DNA of 64,000 nucleotides, taken from NCBI RefSeq assembly GCF_029277445.1, contig NZ_CP119566.1, positions 3,474,001-3,538,000 on the forward strand. The letters run 5' to 3'. A model generated the notes under the pieces. The model saw nothing but the letters and a program-made list of their open reading frames with translations, did no database searches and was not told the origin of the DNA. Shown here piece after piece: positions 25,961-35,376 of this stretch. How positions within the stretch are numbered: the first letter of the stretch is position 1; each line of letters starts with the position of its first letter. Position numbers and translations under genes: made by a program. This stretch comes from Pararhizobium qamdonense (lineage in GTDB: Bacteria > Pseudomonadota > Alphaproteobacteria > Rhizobiales > Rhizobiaceae).

Positions 25961-26677
25961 TCAGCGCGCCTGCGGCGCCAGCGCCTCATGGTGGATGCTG
26001 CGGATTTCTTCGGCGACGAGGTGTTGCAGCCGCCAGAGGTTGCGGTCGTGAATGCCGAAATCCTCCAGATGCGACACGGTGTTGTAGAGATATTCCGCGC
26101 AGGACCCGAAATGGCCGCAGGCCCGCGCCAATATGCCTGCGACCTGTTCCAAAGGTTGGCGCGAGACAATGCGCTCGCCCGTGGCGCCGACCCAGAAGCC
26201 AAGAGCCCGGCAGGGGCCGCTTTCGGACTTGACCGGCAACCAGCGCACCGCATCGATATTTTCATAGGCGCTGACCTCGCGGCGCAGCATGCGTTCGATC
26301 TGGGCGGCGCGGTCATCGTCCGGCAGCCTGTAGATGACGCCGTCGCAGCGGCCGCCGCGCTCCAGCGCCATCATCAGGCCCGGCTGCTCATGCGATCCGC
26401 GCCAGCGGTTGATATGCAGGCAAAACGACCGGTGCCAGCCAAAGGCGGTTGCCCGCTGTCGGTCGATCGCCTCGAATTCAGGCTTCCAGATCAGCGATCC
26501 ATAGGCAAAGACCCAGAGCGGCTCGCCATGGCTTTCGCGCTCCAGAGTTTGCGCAAGGGTGCGGTATTGCTCATCGGTGATCGGGGTAAAGCGTCCGTCC
26601 GGCCCCGGATCGGTGACATCGCGATGGCAAAGCGCCACCAGATCCGGCGTCAGGGACATTTTTCTTGAATGCGGCAT
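25961..26677 (-). CDS. Gamma-glutamylcyclotransferase (ChaC-type)
   Basis: 238 residues from the ATG at 26677. Signature LWVFAYGSLIWKPEF (substrate-binding YGSL) and catalytic acid in MLRREVSAYE. ChaC enzymes split glutathione into 5-oxoproline and Cys-Gly. An in-frame ATG at 26701 exists, but GAGAG precedes 26677. Convergent with tam, 3 bases apart. Confidence 0.88.
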   Translation of the reverse strand: MPHSRKMSLTPDLVALCHRDVTDPGPDGRFTPITDEQYRTLAQTLERESHGEPLWVFAYGSLIWKPEFEAIDRQRATAFGWHRSFCLHINRWRGSHEQPGLMMALERGGRCDGVIYRLPDDDRAAQIERMLRREVSAYENIDAVRWLPVKSESGPCRALGFWVGATGERIVSRQPLEQVAGILARACGHFGSCAEYLYNTVSHLEDFGIHDRNLWRLQHLVAEEIRSIHHEALAPQAR

Positions 26678-26814
26678 AAAACTCTCGTCTTGGCAGGACA
26701 ATGTCGGGAGGAAGCATGTGGGGCCTGCCTGCCCAAACTGCCAGAGAGAATTGATCAGTCAAGCAATTCGGCCGCCACCCGATACCCGCAAAGCGTTAGC
26801 ATTCTCGAACCTGC

Positions 26815-27408
26815 TCAAACCGGCCGGTAAATCTGCGCGACCGAGCCGCCCGGAAAGGCCGTGGCACTGACCAGTTTGAGACGCCTTGGCGGAACGACGC
26901 CGGAGAAAATCGGCGCGCCCCTGCCAAGTACCACCGGGTGCACCAAAAGGACGTATTGATCGACCAATTCCCCGGCAATCAGGCTGCGGGCGAAGGTTGC
27001 GCCACCATGGGCAATGATCGGCTTGCCATTGCGGGCCTTCAGCGCGGCGACTTCACTGATGAGATCGCCGCTTGCTACAGTGGCTTCGTTCCAACTTTCA
27101 GCACCTGGTTGCAGTTGCACCAATTGCGTGACCGCCAAAGCTTTCAGAAGCAACGGGTCTTGTTTTGAGAAAACGGCCTTCGGAATCTGATTCATCGCAG
27201 GCGCGAACGCCATGGTGGAGACCGGCCAGAAAGCGGCCATGGCCTGGAAGGTCCGGCTGCCCATGATATGCAGGCTGGCGTTCGACACGGTCTTGACCGA
27301 CCAGGCAATGGCCTCCTCGTCACCGCTGAACATCCAGTCGCTTTCGCCGTCCGGGCCGCTGACGAAACCGTCGAGCGACATGGACATTTTCAGGATCAAC
27401 TCTTTCAT
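26815..27408 (-). CDS. Dihydrofolate reductase-like (RibD C-terminal) protein
   Basis: 197 residues from the ATG at 27408 (GAGGAGAAAACG just upstream). Sequence LKMSMSLDGFVSGPDGESDW and IMGSRTFQAM match the RibD_C/DHFR-like reductases; IIAHGGATFARSLI is the NADPH-binding Gly motif. These bind NADPH and reduce pterin- or pyrimidine-like compounds, with the real substrate mostly unknown. Start of the LysR gene's stop is 51 bases upstream, same strand. Confidence 0.8.
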   Translation of the reverse strand: MKELILKMSMSLDGFVSGPDGESDWMFSGDEEAIAWSVKTVSNASLHIMGSRTFQAMAAFWPVSTMAFAPAMNQIPKAVFSKQDPLLLKALAVTQLVQLQPGAESWNEATVASGDLISEVAALKARNGKPIIAHGGATFARSLIAGELVDQYVLLVHPVVLGRGAPIFSGVVPPRRLKLVSATAFPGGSVAQIYRPV

Positions 27409-27459
27409 CGTTTTCTCCTCGCGCTGGTTGCTCCCCTGTGAATAGACGGCAGCATGCAC

Positions 27460-28362
27460 TCATTCGCCCATCTTTGCGGCAAGAAAATCGATGAAGGCAC
27501 GGATGCGGGCTGCGAGATGTTCGTGGCCGGTGAAAACCGCGTGGACTTCCTCCGGTTCATGCGGATTGTAATCCTGCAGCACTTCCACCAGCCTGCCGCT
27601 GTCGATGTCCGGTTCGACATCGAATTTGCCGATGCGGGCAATGCCGAGCCCTGTCAGGCACAGATTGCGGGCGATCGAGCCGCTGGAGGCCTGGACGTTG
27701 CCGGGCGCGGGGCGCGTATAGCGCGCGCTGGAGGCCGGATCGCGAAACAGCCATTCGCCGGGATTGCGGCCGAAGGTGAAGGTGATGCAATTGTGCGCGG
27801 CCAGATCTTCCGGGCGCTCTGGCATGCCGCGGCGCGCGAGATAGTCCGGCGTGGCGACCGTGATGCGGTGGCTGTGAAGAAGCTTTCGCGCCTTGAGGCT
27901 CGAATCGCGCATCGGCCCGACCCGGATGGCGATATCGGTGCGTTCCTCGATCAGATCGATGATGCCGTCGGTAAAGGACAGTTCGAGACGCACTTCGGGG
28001 TAAAGCGCCAGGAATTCGTCCGCAAGCGGGATGATGAAGCGCTCGCCGAAGCCGACGGTCGCGTTGACCCGCAAAAGTCCGCGCGGGGTTGCAAGGCCGC
28101 CGCCGGACACGAGTTCTTCGGTCTCGGTGATATCCGAGAGTATCCGCTGCGCCCGCGCCAGATAGATCTCGCCTTCAGGCGTCAGGAGTAGCGAGCGGGT
28201 GGTGCGCACCAGAAGGCGGGTGCCGAGCCGGTCCTCGATGCGGGTGACGAGCTTGCTGACCGCCGATGGCGACAGTTTCAGGCGCCGGCCGGCCGCAGAA
28301 AAACTCTTGGCCTCGGCGGCTGCCACGAAGACTTCCATTTCGCCCGCCCGGTTGTCCATCAC
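27460..28362 (-). CDS. LysR-family transcriptional regulator
   Basis: 300 residues. N-terminal winged helix (EVFVAAAEAKSFSAAGRRL, recognition helix SPSAVSKLVTRIEDRLG), then the substrate-binding domain from about residue 90 (GLLRVNATVGFGERF). Belongs to the CrgA/DsdC-like group common beside exporters. It is divergent from the MFS gene at 28524 with two palindromes in between, the standard LysR target layout. Confidence 0.88.
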   Translation of the reverse strand: MMDNRAGEMEVFVAAAEAKSFSAAGRRLKLSPSAVSKLVTRIEDRLGTRLLVRTTRSLLLTPEGEIYLARAQRILSDITETEELVSGGGLATPRGLLRVNATVGFGERFIIPLADEFLALYPEVRLELSFTDGIIDLIEERTDIAIRVGPMRDSSLKARKLLHSHRITVATPDYLARRGMPERPEDLAAHNCITFTFGRNPGEWLFRDPASSARYTRPAPGNVQASSGSIARNLCLTGLGIARIGKFDVEPDIDSGRLVEVLQDYNPHEPEEVHAVFTGHEHLAARIRAFIDFLAAKMGE

Positions 28363-28371
28363 CGCCCCTTA

Positions 28372-28409
28372 TGAATTCAATTCACAGGCATTTATCCATT
28401 CCTATGGAT
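28372..28409. promoter_or_regulatory. Two palindromes between lysR and MFS, candidate LysR sites
   Basis: TGAATTCAATTCA (28372-28384) is a T-N11-A palindrome. ATCCAT-TCCT-ATGGAT (28394-28409) follows 9 bases later. Both lie in the divergent promoter gap, where a LysR tetramer would bind a recall and an activation site. Confidence 0.6.
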
Positions 28410-28523
28410 TATCACGCAAGTGGCTTTAATCCATATTCCGCTCAACGAAACCCATGACGGCCCGGATCACCGGTGTGCCGCCACCAACACGTCCGGTCTC
28501 CCACCGGCGATAAAGGTGCTTCC

Positions 28524-29717
28524 ATGCCTCTTGCCCTGTTTGCCCTCACGATCGCGGCCTATGCGATCGGGACCACGGAATTCGTCATCGTCGGCCTGTT
28601 GCCGACCGTCGCCAACGATCTCGGCATTACTTTGCCGCTTGCCGGGTTGATCGTCTCGATCTACGCGCTCGGTGTCACGTTTGGTGCGCCGATCCTGACG
28701 GCGCTCACCGGCCGGATCGAGCGCAAGCCGCTGCTCCTTGGGCTGATGGCGCTGTTCATTGCCGGCAATACCATGGCGGCCCTCAGCCCCTCCTATGAAA
28801 TGCTGCTGGTCGCCCGCGTGCTTTCGGCCTTTGCGCATGGCGTGTTCTTCTCCGTCGGCGCCACCATTGCCGCCGATCTCGTGCCGGAAAACCGCCGCGC
28901 CTCGGCAATTGCGCTGATGTTCATGGGCCTGACGGTTGCGATCGTTACCGGCGTGCCGCTTGGCACCTTCATCGGCCAGACATTCGGCTGGCGCGCCACG
29001 TTCTTTGCGGTCGCGGGTCTCGGCGTCATCGCGCTTGCCGCCATTGCAGCACTCCTGCCCTCCACCCTGTCGAAGGCAGCACCCGCCAGCATTCTCGATC
29101 AGGTCCGCGTGCTGGGGTCCGGCCGCCTGCTCCTGGTCTTTGCCATGACGGCGCTTGGGTACGGTGGCACATTCGTCACCTTCACCTTCCTTGCGGCAAT
29201 GCTTGAGGATGTCACCGGCTTTGCCGCCTCGTCCGTCAGCCTCGTGCTGGTGCTCTATGGCCTGGCGATCGCTGCCGGCAATATCATCGGCGGCCGCCTT
29301 GCCGACCGCAATCCGGTGAAGGCGCTGAGCTGGCTGTTTGCCCTGCAGGCCGCCGTTCTGGTGATCTTCACCTTCACCGCCGCCTCGCCGGTCCCGGCCC
29401 TGATCACGCTTGCCGCACTCGGCTTCCTGTCGTTTGCCAATGTGCCGGGCCTGCAGCTTTATGTGGTGCAGCTTGCCAAGCAGCACCGTCCGGGCGCCGT
29501 CGATGTCGCCTCCGCACTCAACATCGCCGCCTTCAACCTCGGCATTGCGGCGGGCGCCTGGATCGGCGGTCTGGTGGTTGCCTCGCCGCTCGGGCTGCAG
29601 GCAACCCCGTGGGTCGGCGCGATCCTGGTGGCGGGTGCGCTGGTGCTCACCCTCATCAGCGGCATGCTCGACCGCAAGCCGGAACCGGCGGCGGCGGCGG
29701 CCTGCACCACCGCTTGA
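28524..29717 (+). CDS. MFS exporter, DHA1/AraJ-like
   Basis: 397 residues from the ATG at 28524 (AAAGGTG before it). Twelve hydrophobic segments. Motif A-like loop GAPILTALTGRIERKPLL between helices 2 and 3, FVIVGLLPTVANDLG near the N-terminus and GVPLGTFIGQTFGWRATF (antiporter motif C) are typical of drug/arabinose efflux transporters. Probably regulated by the divergent LysR. It ends with an Ala-rich tail ending in Cys-Thr-Thr-Ala. Confidence 0.88.
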   Translation: MPLALFALTIAAYAIGTTEFVIVGLLPTVANDLGITLPLAGLIVSIYALGVTFGAPILTALTGRIERKPLLLGLMALFIAGNTMAALSPSYEMLLVARVLSAFAHGVFFSVGATIAADLVPENRRASAIALMFMGLTVAIVTGVPLGTFIGQTFGWRATFFAVAGLGVIALAAIAALLPSTLSKAAPASILDQVRVLGSGRLLLVFAMTALGYGGTFVTFTFLAAMLEDVTGFAASSVSLVLVLYGLAIAAGNIIGGRLADRNPVKALSWLFALQAAVLVIFTFTAASPVPALITLAALGFLSFANVPGLQLYVVQLAKQHRPGAVDVASALNIAAFNLGIAAGAWIGGLVVASPLGLQATPWVGAILVAGALVLTLISGMLDRKPEPAAAAACTTA

Positions 29718-29763
29718 CCAAACCGGCGCACGCCACATCTATTCGTCTAAGACATCATTCCAG

Positions 29764-29786
29764 ACCCGGCCGCGTGCCGGGTTTTC
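29764..29786 (+). terminator. Terminator between MFS and aldo-keto reductase genes
   Basis: ACCCGGC/GCCGGGT seven-base-pair stem with loop CGCGT, then TTTCTCCC. It separates the exporter from the reductase, which may therefore have its own promoter or depend on read-through. Confidence 0.65.
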
Positions 29787-29805
29787 TCCCTGAAAGGACA
29801 TTTCC

Positions 29806-30639
29806 ATGCAGACAGTCAGCGCCAATGGCGCACATATCCCCGCTCTCGGCTTCGGCACCTTTCGCATGCCCGGCCCCGACGTGCTGCGCATCGTGCCGCA
29901 GGCAATCAAGCTCGGTTTCCGCCATATCGACACCGCGCAGATCTATCGCAACGAGGCTGAGGTCGGCGAAGCGATCGAGGCATCCGGCGTTGGCCGCAGC
30001 GATATCTTTCTGACCACCAAGGTCTGGGTCGATCACTACAAGCATGCCGATTTCCTCGCCTCGGTCGATGAGAGCCTGAAGAAGCTGCGCACCGATTATG
30101 TCGATCTCCTGCTTCTGCATTGGCCCAGCAGCGGCGTGCCGCTGGCCGAGCAGATCGGCGCGCTCAACGACGTCAAGACGGCCGGCAAGGTGAAGAATAT
30201 CGGCGTCAGCAATTTCAACACGGCGCTGATGGCGCAGTCGGTTGCGCTCAGCCAGGCGCCGATCGCCACCAACCAGATCGAATATCACCCCTATCTCGAC
30301 CAGACGAAGGTGCTGGATGCGGCCCGCGCAACCGGCATGTCGATCACCGCCTATTATGCCATGGCCGATGGCAAGGTGCCGAACGAGCCGCTTCTGAAGG
30401 ATATCGGCACCAGGCACGGCAAGACCGCAGCCCAGGTGGTGCTGCGCTGGCTCACCCAGCAAAAGGACGTGATCACGCTGTCGAAAACCGCGACGGAAAG
30501 CCGGCTGACGGAAAATTTCGACATTTTCGATTTCGATCTCTCCAGCGAAGAGATGGCCTTAATCCACAAGCTTGCCCGCCCCAACGGCCGCATCGTCAGC
30601 CCCGGCGGCCTGGCGCCGGACTGGGACCGGGCGGATTGA
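29806..30639 (+). CDS. Aldo/keto reductase (2,5-diketo-gluconate reductase type)
   Basis: 277 residues. Catalytic tetrad D42, Y47, K72, H105 in DTAQIY, TTKVW and LLHWP. NADPH-binding C-terminal loop SKTATESRLTENFDIFDF. Cytoplasmic; reduces aldehydes or keto sugars such as methylglyoxal or 2,5-diketo-gluconate. Lies behind the LysR-controlled exporter, so both may handle the same toxic carbonyl or drug; this is inference. AAAGGA ribosome site. Confidence 0.88.
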   Translation: MQTVSANGAHIPALGFGTFRMPGPDVLRIVPQAIKLGFRHIDTAQIYRNEAEVGEAIEASGVGRSDIFLTTKVWVDHYKHADFLASVDESLKKLRTDYVDLLLLHWPSSGVPLAEQIGALNDVKTAGKVKNIGVSNFNTALMAQSVALSQAPIATNQIEYHPYLDQTKVLDAARATGMSITAYYAMADGKVPNEPLLKDIGTRHGKTAAQVVLRWLTQQKDVITLSKTATESRLTENFDIFDFDLSSEEMALIHKLARPNGRIVSPGGLAPDWDRAD

Positions 30640-30651
30640 TTATCACAGTTT

Positions 30652-30679
30652 CACCCTGTCGCGTTCATGCGACAGGGTG
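30652..30679. terminator. Bidirectional hairpin between convergent genes
   Basis: CACCCTGTCGC/GCGACAGGGTG, 11 perfect base pairs and a six-base loop GTTCAT. It lies between the reductase stop (30639) and the stop of the minus-strand gene (30698). T/A tracts are short (GTTTC on one side, GAAAC on the other, which extend the pairing with a bulge). Confidence 0.65.
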
Positions 30680-30697
30680 GCGAAACCTTGAAGCGGA

Positions 30698-31315
30698 TCA
30701 CATCGGCGGAACGACGCCGTTGGTGCCGACCACGATCCGCGCGGTGGAGACAGTGCCGTCGGCGGCTTTCTCGGAGGGCACGAACACGGTTGCGCCCGGC
30801 TTCAGGTCGGCTTTCGTGGCCTCGGCAAACGTGACGACCGGGGTTGCCGTGGGGATGTCGATCTTCTTTTCCTGTCCCTGGAATTCGACCGTCACCGTTC
30901 GTCCCTCGACGGATTGGACCGCATCGGCAACCGTGGCATTGGTCATGGAACTGTTGGGCTTCAGGTCCCAGGCGTAACTGCCCTCGCCCGTCCCTTTCAT
31001 TGCGGCGGGAAAGATCAGCACTTCCAGCGCGCCGTCGCCGCCCTGCGCCTTCGGCAGAGAGGCAATGCCGACATAATCGCCCGGCTTGATATCCTCGATC
31101 GAGGCCTTGGTGACGCCGGAAACCTTCCAGTCCGGCTTGAGCGTGATGCTCTGATCCGTCCCGTCCCTGGTTTTGACGACAAGCGCCGTATCGCTGATGC
31201 TGGCAATGGTTCCGCGCACGCGGATGCTGTCGGCCGCGTTTGCCGTCTGGGCGGTGACGGCTGATGCGACCAGCAGACCGGCCGCTGCCGCGCTTGAGAG
31301 GAAGCTGCGTTTCAT
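30698..31315 (-). CDS. Periplasmic beta-rich hypothetical protein (DUF5666-like)
   Basis: 205 residues. Signal peptide through TANAAD (about residue 28). Two copies of a short beta-barrel motif: VRGTIASISDTALVVKTRDG with DIKPGDYVGIAS, and VEGRTVTVEFQGQEKKIDI with LKPGATVFVPS. This repeat is found in DUF5666/OB-fold-like exported proteins. Function unknown. Divergent from the MFS gene at 31560. Confidence 0.72.
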   Translation of the reverse strand: MKRSFLSSAAAAGLLVASAVTAQTANAADSIRVRGTIASISDTALVVKTRDGTDQSITLKPDWKVSGVTKASIEDIKPGDYVGIASLPKAQGGDGALEVLIFPAAMKGTGEGSYAWDLKPNSSMTNATVADAVQSVEGRTVTVEFQGQEKKIDIPTATPVVTFAEATKADLKPGATVFVPSEKAADGTVSTARIVVGTNGVVPPM

Positions 31316-31559
31316 GGGATGGTCTCCGTTGGTTGAGGCTGCGATGCAGGCGGCACGTGCGGCCTGTCATCTGAAACGATGTAGTGCCGGCGGGCGGCCA
31401 GCACAGCACCGGCGCGATCACGATGACGCGATCGGTTTTGAACCCGTACCGTCCGCCGGAAATTGCTGTCAGCGCCCAATCCGCCGGGATTTCCAATCTC
31501 CAGCAGATCGGATAGAGAGGCGTACGCCCGGCACCAGCGGGCGGCGGAGGGGATTTTTC

Positions 31560-32726
31560 ATGCAGGGCCACCAGACGACGGTCACCGACTTCATGCCGGA
31601 CTGGGCCGCTATCGTTGCCGTCATTCTCGGCGCGTCGGCCTTTTCGGTGGCGCAGGGGATTACCTATCCGCTGATTTCGCTGACCCTGGAAAGCCGGGGC
31701 GTGACGCCGGCGGTCATCGGGTTCAATGCGGTCGGGTTCGCGCTCGGTCTCGCCACGTCGACGCTGTTGATCGGCCAGTTGACGGCGCGGCTGCGCACCG
31801 ACAAGCTGATCATCATCAGCCTTGCCGGCTGCTCGCTCTGCCTTGCGACCTTTGCGGCGACATCCTCGCTGCCGGTGTGGTTTCTGGCGCGGTTTCTGCT
31901 GGGTTTCTTTGCCAGCCTGATCTTTATGCTCAGCGAAGCCTGGATGAACTCCGCCTGCCCCGACCGGCTGCGCGGCCGGGTTTCGGGCCTTTACGGCGCG
32001 GGCATTTGCGGTGGGTTTGCCGCCGGTCCGCTGGTCATTCCGCTGATGGGCACCGAAGGCGGCTTCGGGTTTGCGCTGACCGCCGTCTATGTGGCGCTCG
32101 TCGCCTTTGCCACCGCGCTGTTGACGCTTTCGACCCGCACGACGCCGGAGGCTTCCTCGACGCGCGACGTGTTCCGCTTCCTGCGCAAGGCGCCGGTGCT
32201 GATCGCCATGGTGCTGGCCTTCGGCTTTTCGGACATTGCGGCGATCTCGGTGATGCCGGTCTATTTCGTCAAGACCGGGCATTCGCAGGCCTTTGCGGCG
32301 CTCAGCGTCACGGTTCTGGCGCTGCCGACGGCGCTGGCGCAGCCGTTCATCGGCGTGCTGCTCGACCGGCTGCCGCGACGAAAGGTGGCGATCGCCATGG
32401 GCGGGCTCGGCGCCTTCGCCTTCCTGATCATTCCGTTCCTGACCTCGCCAATTGCCATTCTCGCCGATTTCGCGCTGATCGGCGCTGCGAGCTTTTCGCT
32501 CTATACCTGCGCGCTGACCATGCTGGGCGAACAGTATCGTGGCGGCATGCTGGTGGCGGGCAGCGCGGCCTTCGCGCTCGCCTATGCACTCGGCAGCGGT
32601 TTGGGCTCGGGCGCGACGGGATCGATCATGGATCTCTTCGGCGCTCACGCAGCGCCGGTCAGCGTCGGCCTGATCCTGGTGATCTTCACGCTGTTCCTGT
32701 CATTGGCCCCACCGAAAGCGGCCTGA
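31560..32726 (+). CDS. MFS transporter (YfkF/YcaD-like)
   Basis: 388 residues from the ATG at 31560 (GGAGGGGA upstream). Twelve membrane segments; signatures FLLGFFASLIFMLSEAWMN and RGRVSGLYGAGICGGFAAGP (about 140-160) are those of the YcaD/YfkF group of predicted exporters. Substrate unknown. Longer readings from 31173 overlap the divergent promoter and lack homology. Confidence 0.85.
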   Translation: MQGHQTTVTDFMPDWAAIVAVILGASAFSVAQGITYPLISLTLESRGVTPAVIGFNAVGFALGLATSTLLIGQLTARLRTDKLIIISLAGCSLCLATFAATSSLPVWFLARFLLGFFASLIFMLSEAWMNSACPDRLRGRVSGLYGAGICGGFAAGPLVIPLMGTEGGFGFALTAVYVALVAFATALLTLSTRTTPEASSTRDVFRFLRKAPVLIAMVLAFGFSDIAAISVMPVYFVKTGHSQAFAALSVTVLALPTALAQPFIGVLLDRLPRRKVAIAMGGLGAFAFLIIPFLTSPIAILADFALIGAASFSLYTCALTMLGEQYRGGMLVAGSAAFALAYALGSGLGSGATGSIMDLFGAHAAPVSVGLILVIFTLFLSLAPPKAA

Positions 32727-32731
32727 GCTGC

Positions 32732-33103
32732 CTATTCTTTCATCGGGGTTCCCTGATGAAAGGCCATGCGCCATTGACCCTTGGAACAACGCCAGATCGA
32801 TGAGCGCAGCACACGGCAGTTTTCCCTTGCCGTTTCATAGGTGAGCAGCGCCACCGTTTCCGACAGGCGCGTCAGCCGGTAGTTCTCCGATCGCACCGCC
32901 GGCCCTGCCTCAGCGGCCTCGGCAACCAGGGCTGCGATGATGCCGGCACGGGTATAGACCGCACCGGAACTGCCGAACTCGGTAAAATCCGCGTCCAACA
33001 ATTCCCCTGCGAACAATGCAGAACCGCGCACCTGCGGGTCGTGGAGACGTTCCTCCAGTTGCCTCAGGTGCGCGGCCAAATCGCTATCGGACATCGCGTC
33101 CAT
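32732..33103 (-). CDS. DUF4440/SnoaL-like small protein
   Basis: 123 residues. The stretch LRQLEERLHDPQVR, then LDADFTEFGSSGAVYTRAGIIAAL, and the final WRMAFHQGTPM match the NTF2-like DUF4440 fold, a conical pocket used by various isomerases and binding proteins. No catalytic assignment is possible. Convergent with the MFS gene, 5 bases apart. Confidence 0.78.
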   Translation of the reverse strand: MDAMSDSDLAAHLRQLEERLHDPQVRGSALFAGELLDADFTEFGSSGAVYTRAGIIAALVAEAAEAGPAVRSENYRLTRLSETVALLTYETARENCRVLRSSIWRCSKGQWRMAFHQGTPMKE

Positions 33104-33115
33104 GGCTTGACGCTG

Positions 33116-33514
33116 TCAGACGAACTGGCTGAGGCCCGGAACCGAGGCGACGACCTCATCGACCACATCCGGGCCGGCCTTTTCCTTGGCGTAACCGATG
33201 GTTTCCTTGGCAAGAGCGGTGATTTCGCCCATGCCGAGACCCTGCGCCATCAGCTGCTGGCCAAGCGCCATGACACCGCCACCGGCGCCGACGGCACTCA
33301 GCAGGCCGCCGAGCAGGCCACCGCCGCCGCCGCTGCCTGCGCCATTATATTGCGCAACCAGCGCGTCAGCACCCGGAATGGCTTCGATCATCTTGGCAAC
33401 CGGGCCGTCGGCGGCTTCGCGCTGCAGAAAGCCGAGCATCATGCCAATGGCTTTTTCAGCCGTTGCCGGGTCGATGCCGACATTTTCCGCGACGCGGGTA
33501 ACCAGTTCGTTCAT
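33116..33514 (-). CDS. Gly-rich hypothetical protein (DUF2780/DUF2267-like)
   Basis: 132 residues from the ATG at 33514 (GAGGAGAATCACCC upstream). N-terminal helix NELVTRVAENVGIDPATAEKAIGMMLGFLQ, a middle glycine stretch GAGSGGGGGLLGGLLSAVGAGGGV, and a C-terminal helical end VVDEVVASVPGLSQFV. The pattern resembles DUF2780/VcgC-type proteins. Function unknown; immediately upstream of the DUF4440 gene on the same strand (12 bases). Confidence 0.72.
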   Translation of the reverse strand: MNELVTRVAENVGIDPATAEKAIGMMLGFLQREAADGPVAKMIEAIPGADALVAQYNGAGSGGGGGLLGGLLSAVGAGGGVMALGQQLMAQGLGMGEITALAKETIGYAKEKAGPDVVDEVVASVPGLSQFV

Positions 33515-33534
33515 GGGTGATTCTCCTCGTTTAT

Positions 33535-33550
33535 TTGACGTGAACGTCAA
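33535..33550. promoter_or_regulatory. Palindrome TTGACGT-GA-ACGTCAA
   Basis: Perfect 7-bp arms around GA, 21 bases before the minus-strand start at 33514 and in the 300-bp gap to the plus-strand ATPase gene. Candidate operator; binding protein unknown. Confidence 0.5.
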
Positions 33551-33816
33551 GGTAAATTATCTCGGATTGAAACTCAAGCACGTGCGGAACGGGTATCCAC
33601 TGCGCGAGAACCTGAGCATCGTTTCATGCCTTGGTGGCAAAGACAATGCGGCCAAGCCGCACGCCCAGCCTCATGCCCAACCGTGTGCCAAGCCCTGGTT
33701 TGCCCCCAATCCATCTGTTGCCGGTGGCCGGTACTCCTCCTATAACAGTCATGGGAAAACAATATGATGAAGGCCGGCGCTACTGCTTTCATCGGCGCAA
33801 CGGAGACAAGGCCCAC

Positions 33817-35376
33817 ATGCTTGAGGACGGGAAGCTCTATATCGGCACCAGCCGGAAACCGGACGATACGATCGACAAGGGCGAATATCTGGATTTCAAA
33901 TTCGGCAACCGCCACGGGCTCGTCACCGGCGCCACCGGTACCGGCAAGACCGTAACGTTGCAGATCCTGGCCGAAAGCTTTTCCAATGCCGGCGTGCCCG
34001 TCTTCTGCGCCGACGTGAAGGGCGACCTGTCGGGCATCGGCGCCATCGGCGAGCCGAAGGGCTGGGTCACCCAGCGTGCCGAGCAGATCGGCTTTACCGA
34101 TTTCGCCTTCCAGGAATTTCCGGTGATCTTTTGGGATCTCTACGGCGAAAAAGGCCACCGCGTGCGCACCACCATGTCGGAGATGGGGCCGCTGCTGCTC
34201 TCCCGGCTGATGAGCGCCACCGATGCCCAGGAAGGCGTCATCAACATCGCCTTCAAGATCGCCGACGAGGGCGGGCTGCCGCTTCTGGATCTGAAGGATT
34301 TCCAGGCGATGCTGAATTACATGGCCGAGAACGCCTCTGCCCTTTCGGGCAAATACGGGCTGATCTCCAAGGCCTCGGTCGGCTCCATCCAGCGCGAGCT
34401 TCTGATCCTCGAGCAGCAGGGCGCCAAGAATTTCTTCGGCGAACCGGCGCTCAAGGTCTCCGACATCATGCGCACCACCCGCGATGGCCGCGGCGCCATT
34501 TCGGTGCTGGCCGCCGACAAGCTGATGATGAACCCGCGCCTTTACGGCACGTTCCTCTTGTGGCTGATGTCGGAACTGTTCGAGGAACTGCCCGAGATCG
34601 GCGATCCCGACAAGCCGAAGCTGGTCTTCTTCTTCGACGAGGCGCATCTGCTCTTCAACGATGCGCCGAAGGTTCTGCTCGAGCGCATCGAGCAGGTCGT
34701 CCGGCTGATCCGCTCCAAGGGCGTCGGCGTCTATTTCGTCACGCAGAACCCGCTCGACGTGCCGGAAACGGTGCTTGCCCAGCTTGGCAACCGCATCCAG
34801 CATGCGCTGCGCGCCTATACGCCGCGCGAGCAGAAGGCGGTAAAGACTGCGGCCGACACGTTCCGCCCCAATCCGGATTTCGACTGCGCCACCGTCATCA
34901 CCAATCTGGGCACCGGGGAAGCGCTGGTCTCGACGCTCGAAGGCAAGGGCTCGCCCTCGATGGTCGAGCGCACGCTGATCCGTCCGCCGTCGAGCCGCGC
35001 CGGTCCGCTGACACCGGCCGAGCGCGCCAACATCATGAGCATCAGCCCGGTGGCCGGGCAATATGACGAGGATATCGACCGGGAATCCGCCTACGAAATC
35101 CTTGCCCAGCGCGCTGCAAAATCGACGCAGCAGGCAGAGGAAAGCCGCGAAGCCTCCGAAGCCCCCGCCCCGGCAGCCCCCGGCGGCAGCCGCTGGACCC
35201 TGCCCGGCTTTGGCGATGACGACGCGCAGGCACCGGCACAGCCCAAGCCAAAGGCCCGCTCCGGCTACCAGCGTGAAAGCGTGGCCGAGGCCGCGATGAA
35301 ATCCGTGGCGCGCACGGTCGCCTCCTCTCTTGGCCGGGCTTTGGTGCGCGGCATATTGGGGAGCCTGAAGCGGTAG
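33817..35376 (+). CDS. HerA-like P-loop ATPase (DUF853 family)
   Basis: 519 residues from the ATG at 33817 (AAGG upstream). Walker A G38-A-T-G-T-G-K-T45, Walker [14 protein letters not shown] (about 268-280), sensor motif [12 protein letters not shown] and arginine-finger-like [14 protein letters not shown]. This is the DUF853/HerA_C helicase-like group, ring ATPases of unknown cellular role. The C-terminal ~70 residues are Ala/Pro/Gln-rich and disordered, then a conserved helix ([23 protein letters not shown]). Cytoplasmic. Confidence 0.88.
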   Translation: MLEDGKLYIGTSRKPDDTIDKGEYLDFKFGNRHGLVTGATGTGKTVTLQILAESFSNAGVPVFCADVKGDLSGIGAIGEPKGWVTQRAEQIGFTDFAFQEFPVIFWDLYGEKGHRVRTTMSEMGPLLLSRLMSATDAQEGVINIAFKIADEGGLPLLDLKDFQAMLNYMAENASALSGKYGLISKASVGSIQRELLILEQQGAKNFFGEPALKVSDIMRTTRDGRGAISVLAADKLMMNPRLYGTFLLWLMSELFEELPEIGDPDKPKLVFFFDEAHLLFNDAPKVLLERIEQVVRLIRSKGVGVYFVTQNPLDVPETVLAQLGNRIQHALRAYTPREQKAVKTAADTFRPNPDFDCATVITNLGTGEALVSTLEGKGSPSMVERTLIRPPSSRAGPLTPAERANIMSISPVAGQYDEDIDRESAYEILAQRAAKSTQQAEESREASEAPAPAAPGGSRWTLPGFGDDDAQAPAQPKPKARSGYQRESVAEAAMKSVARTVASSLGRALVRGILGSLKR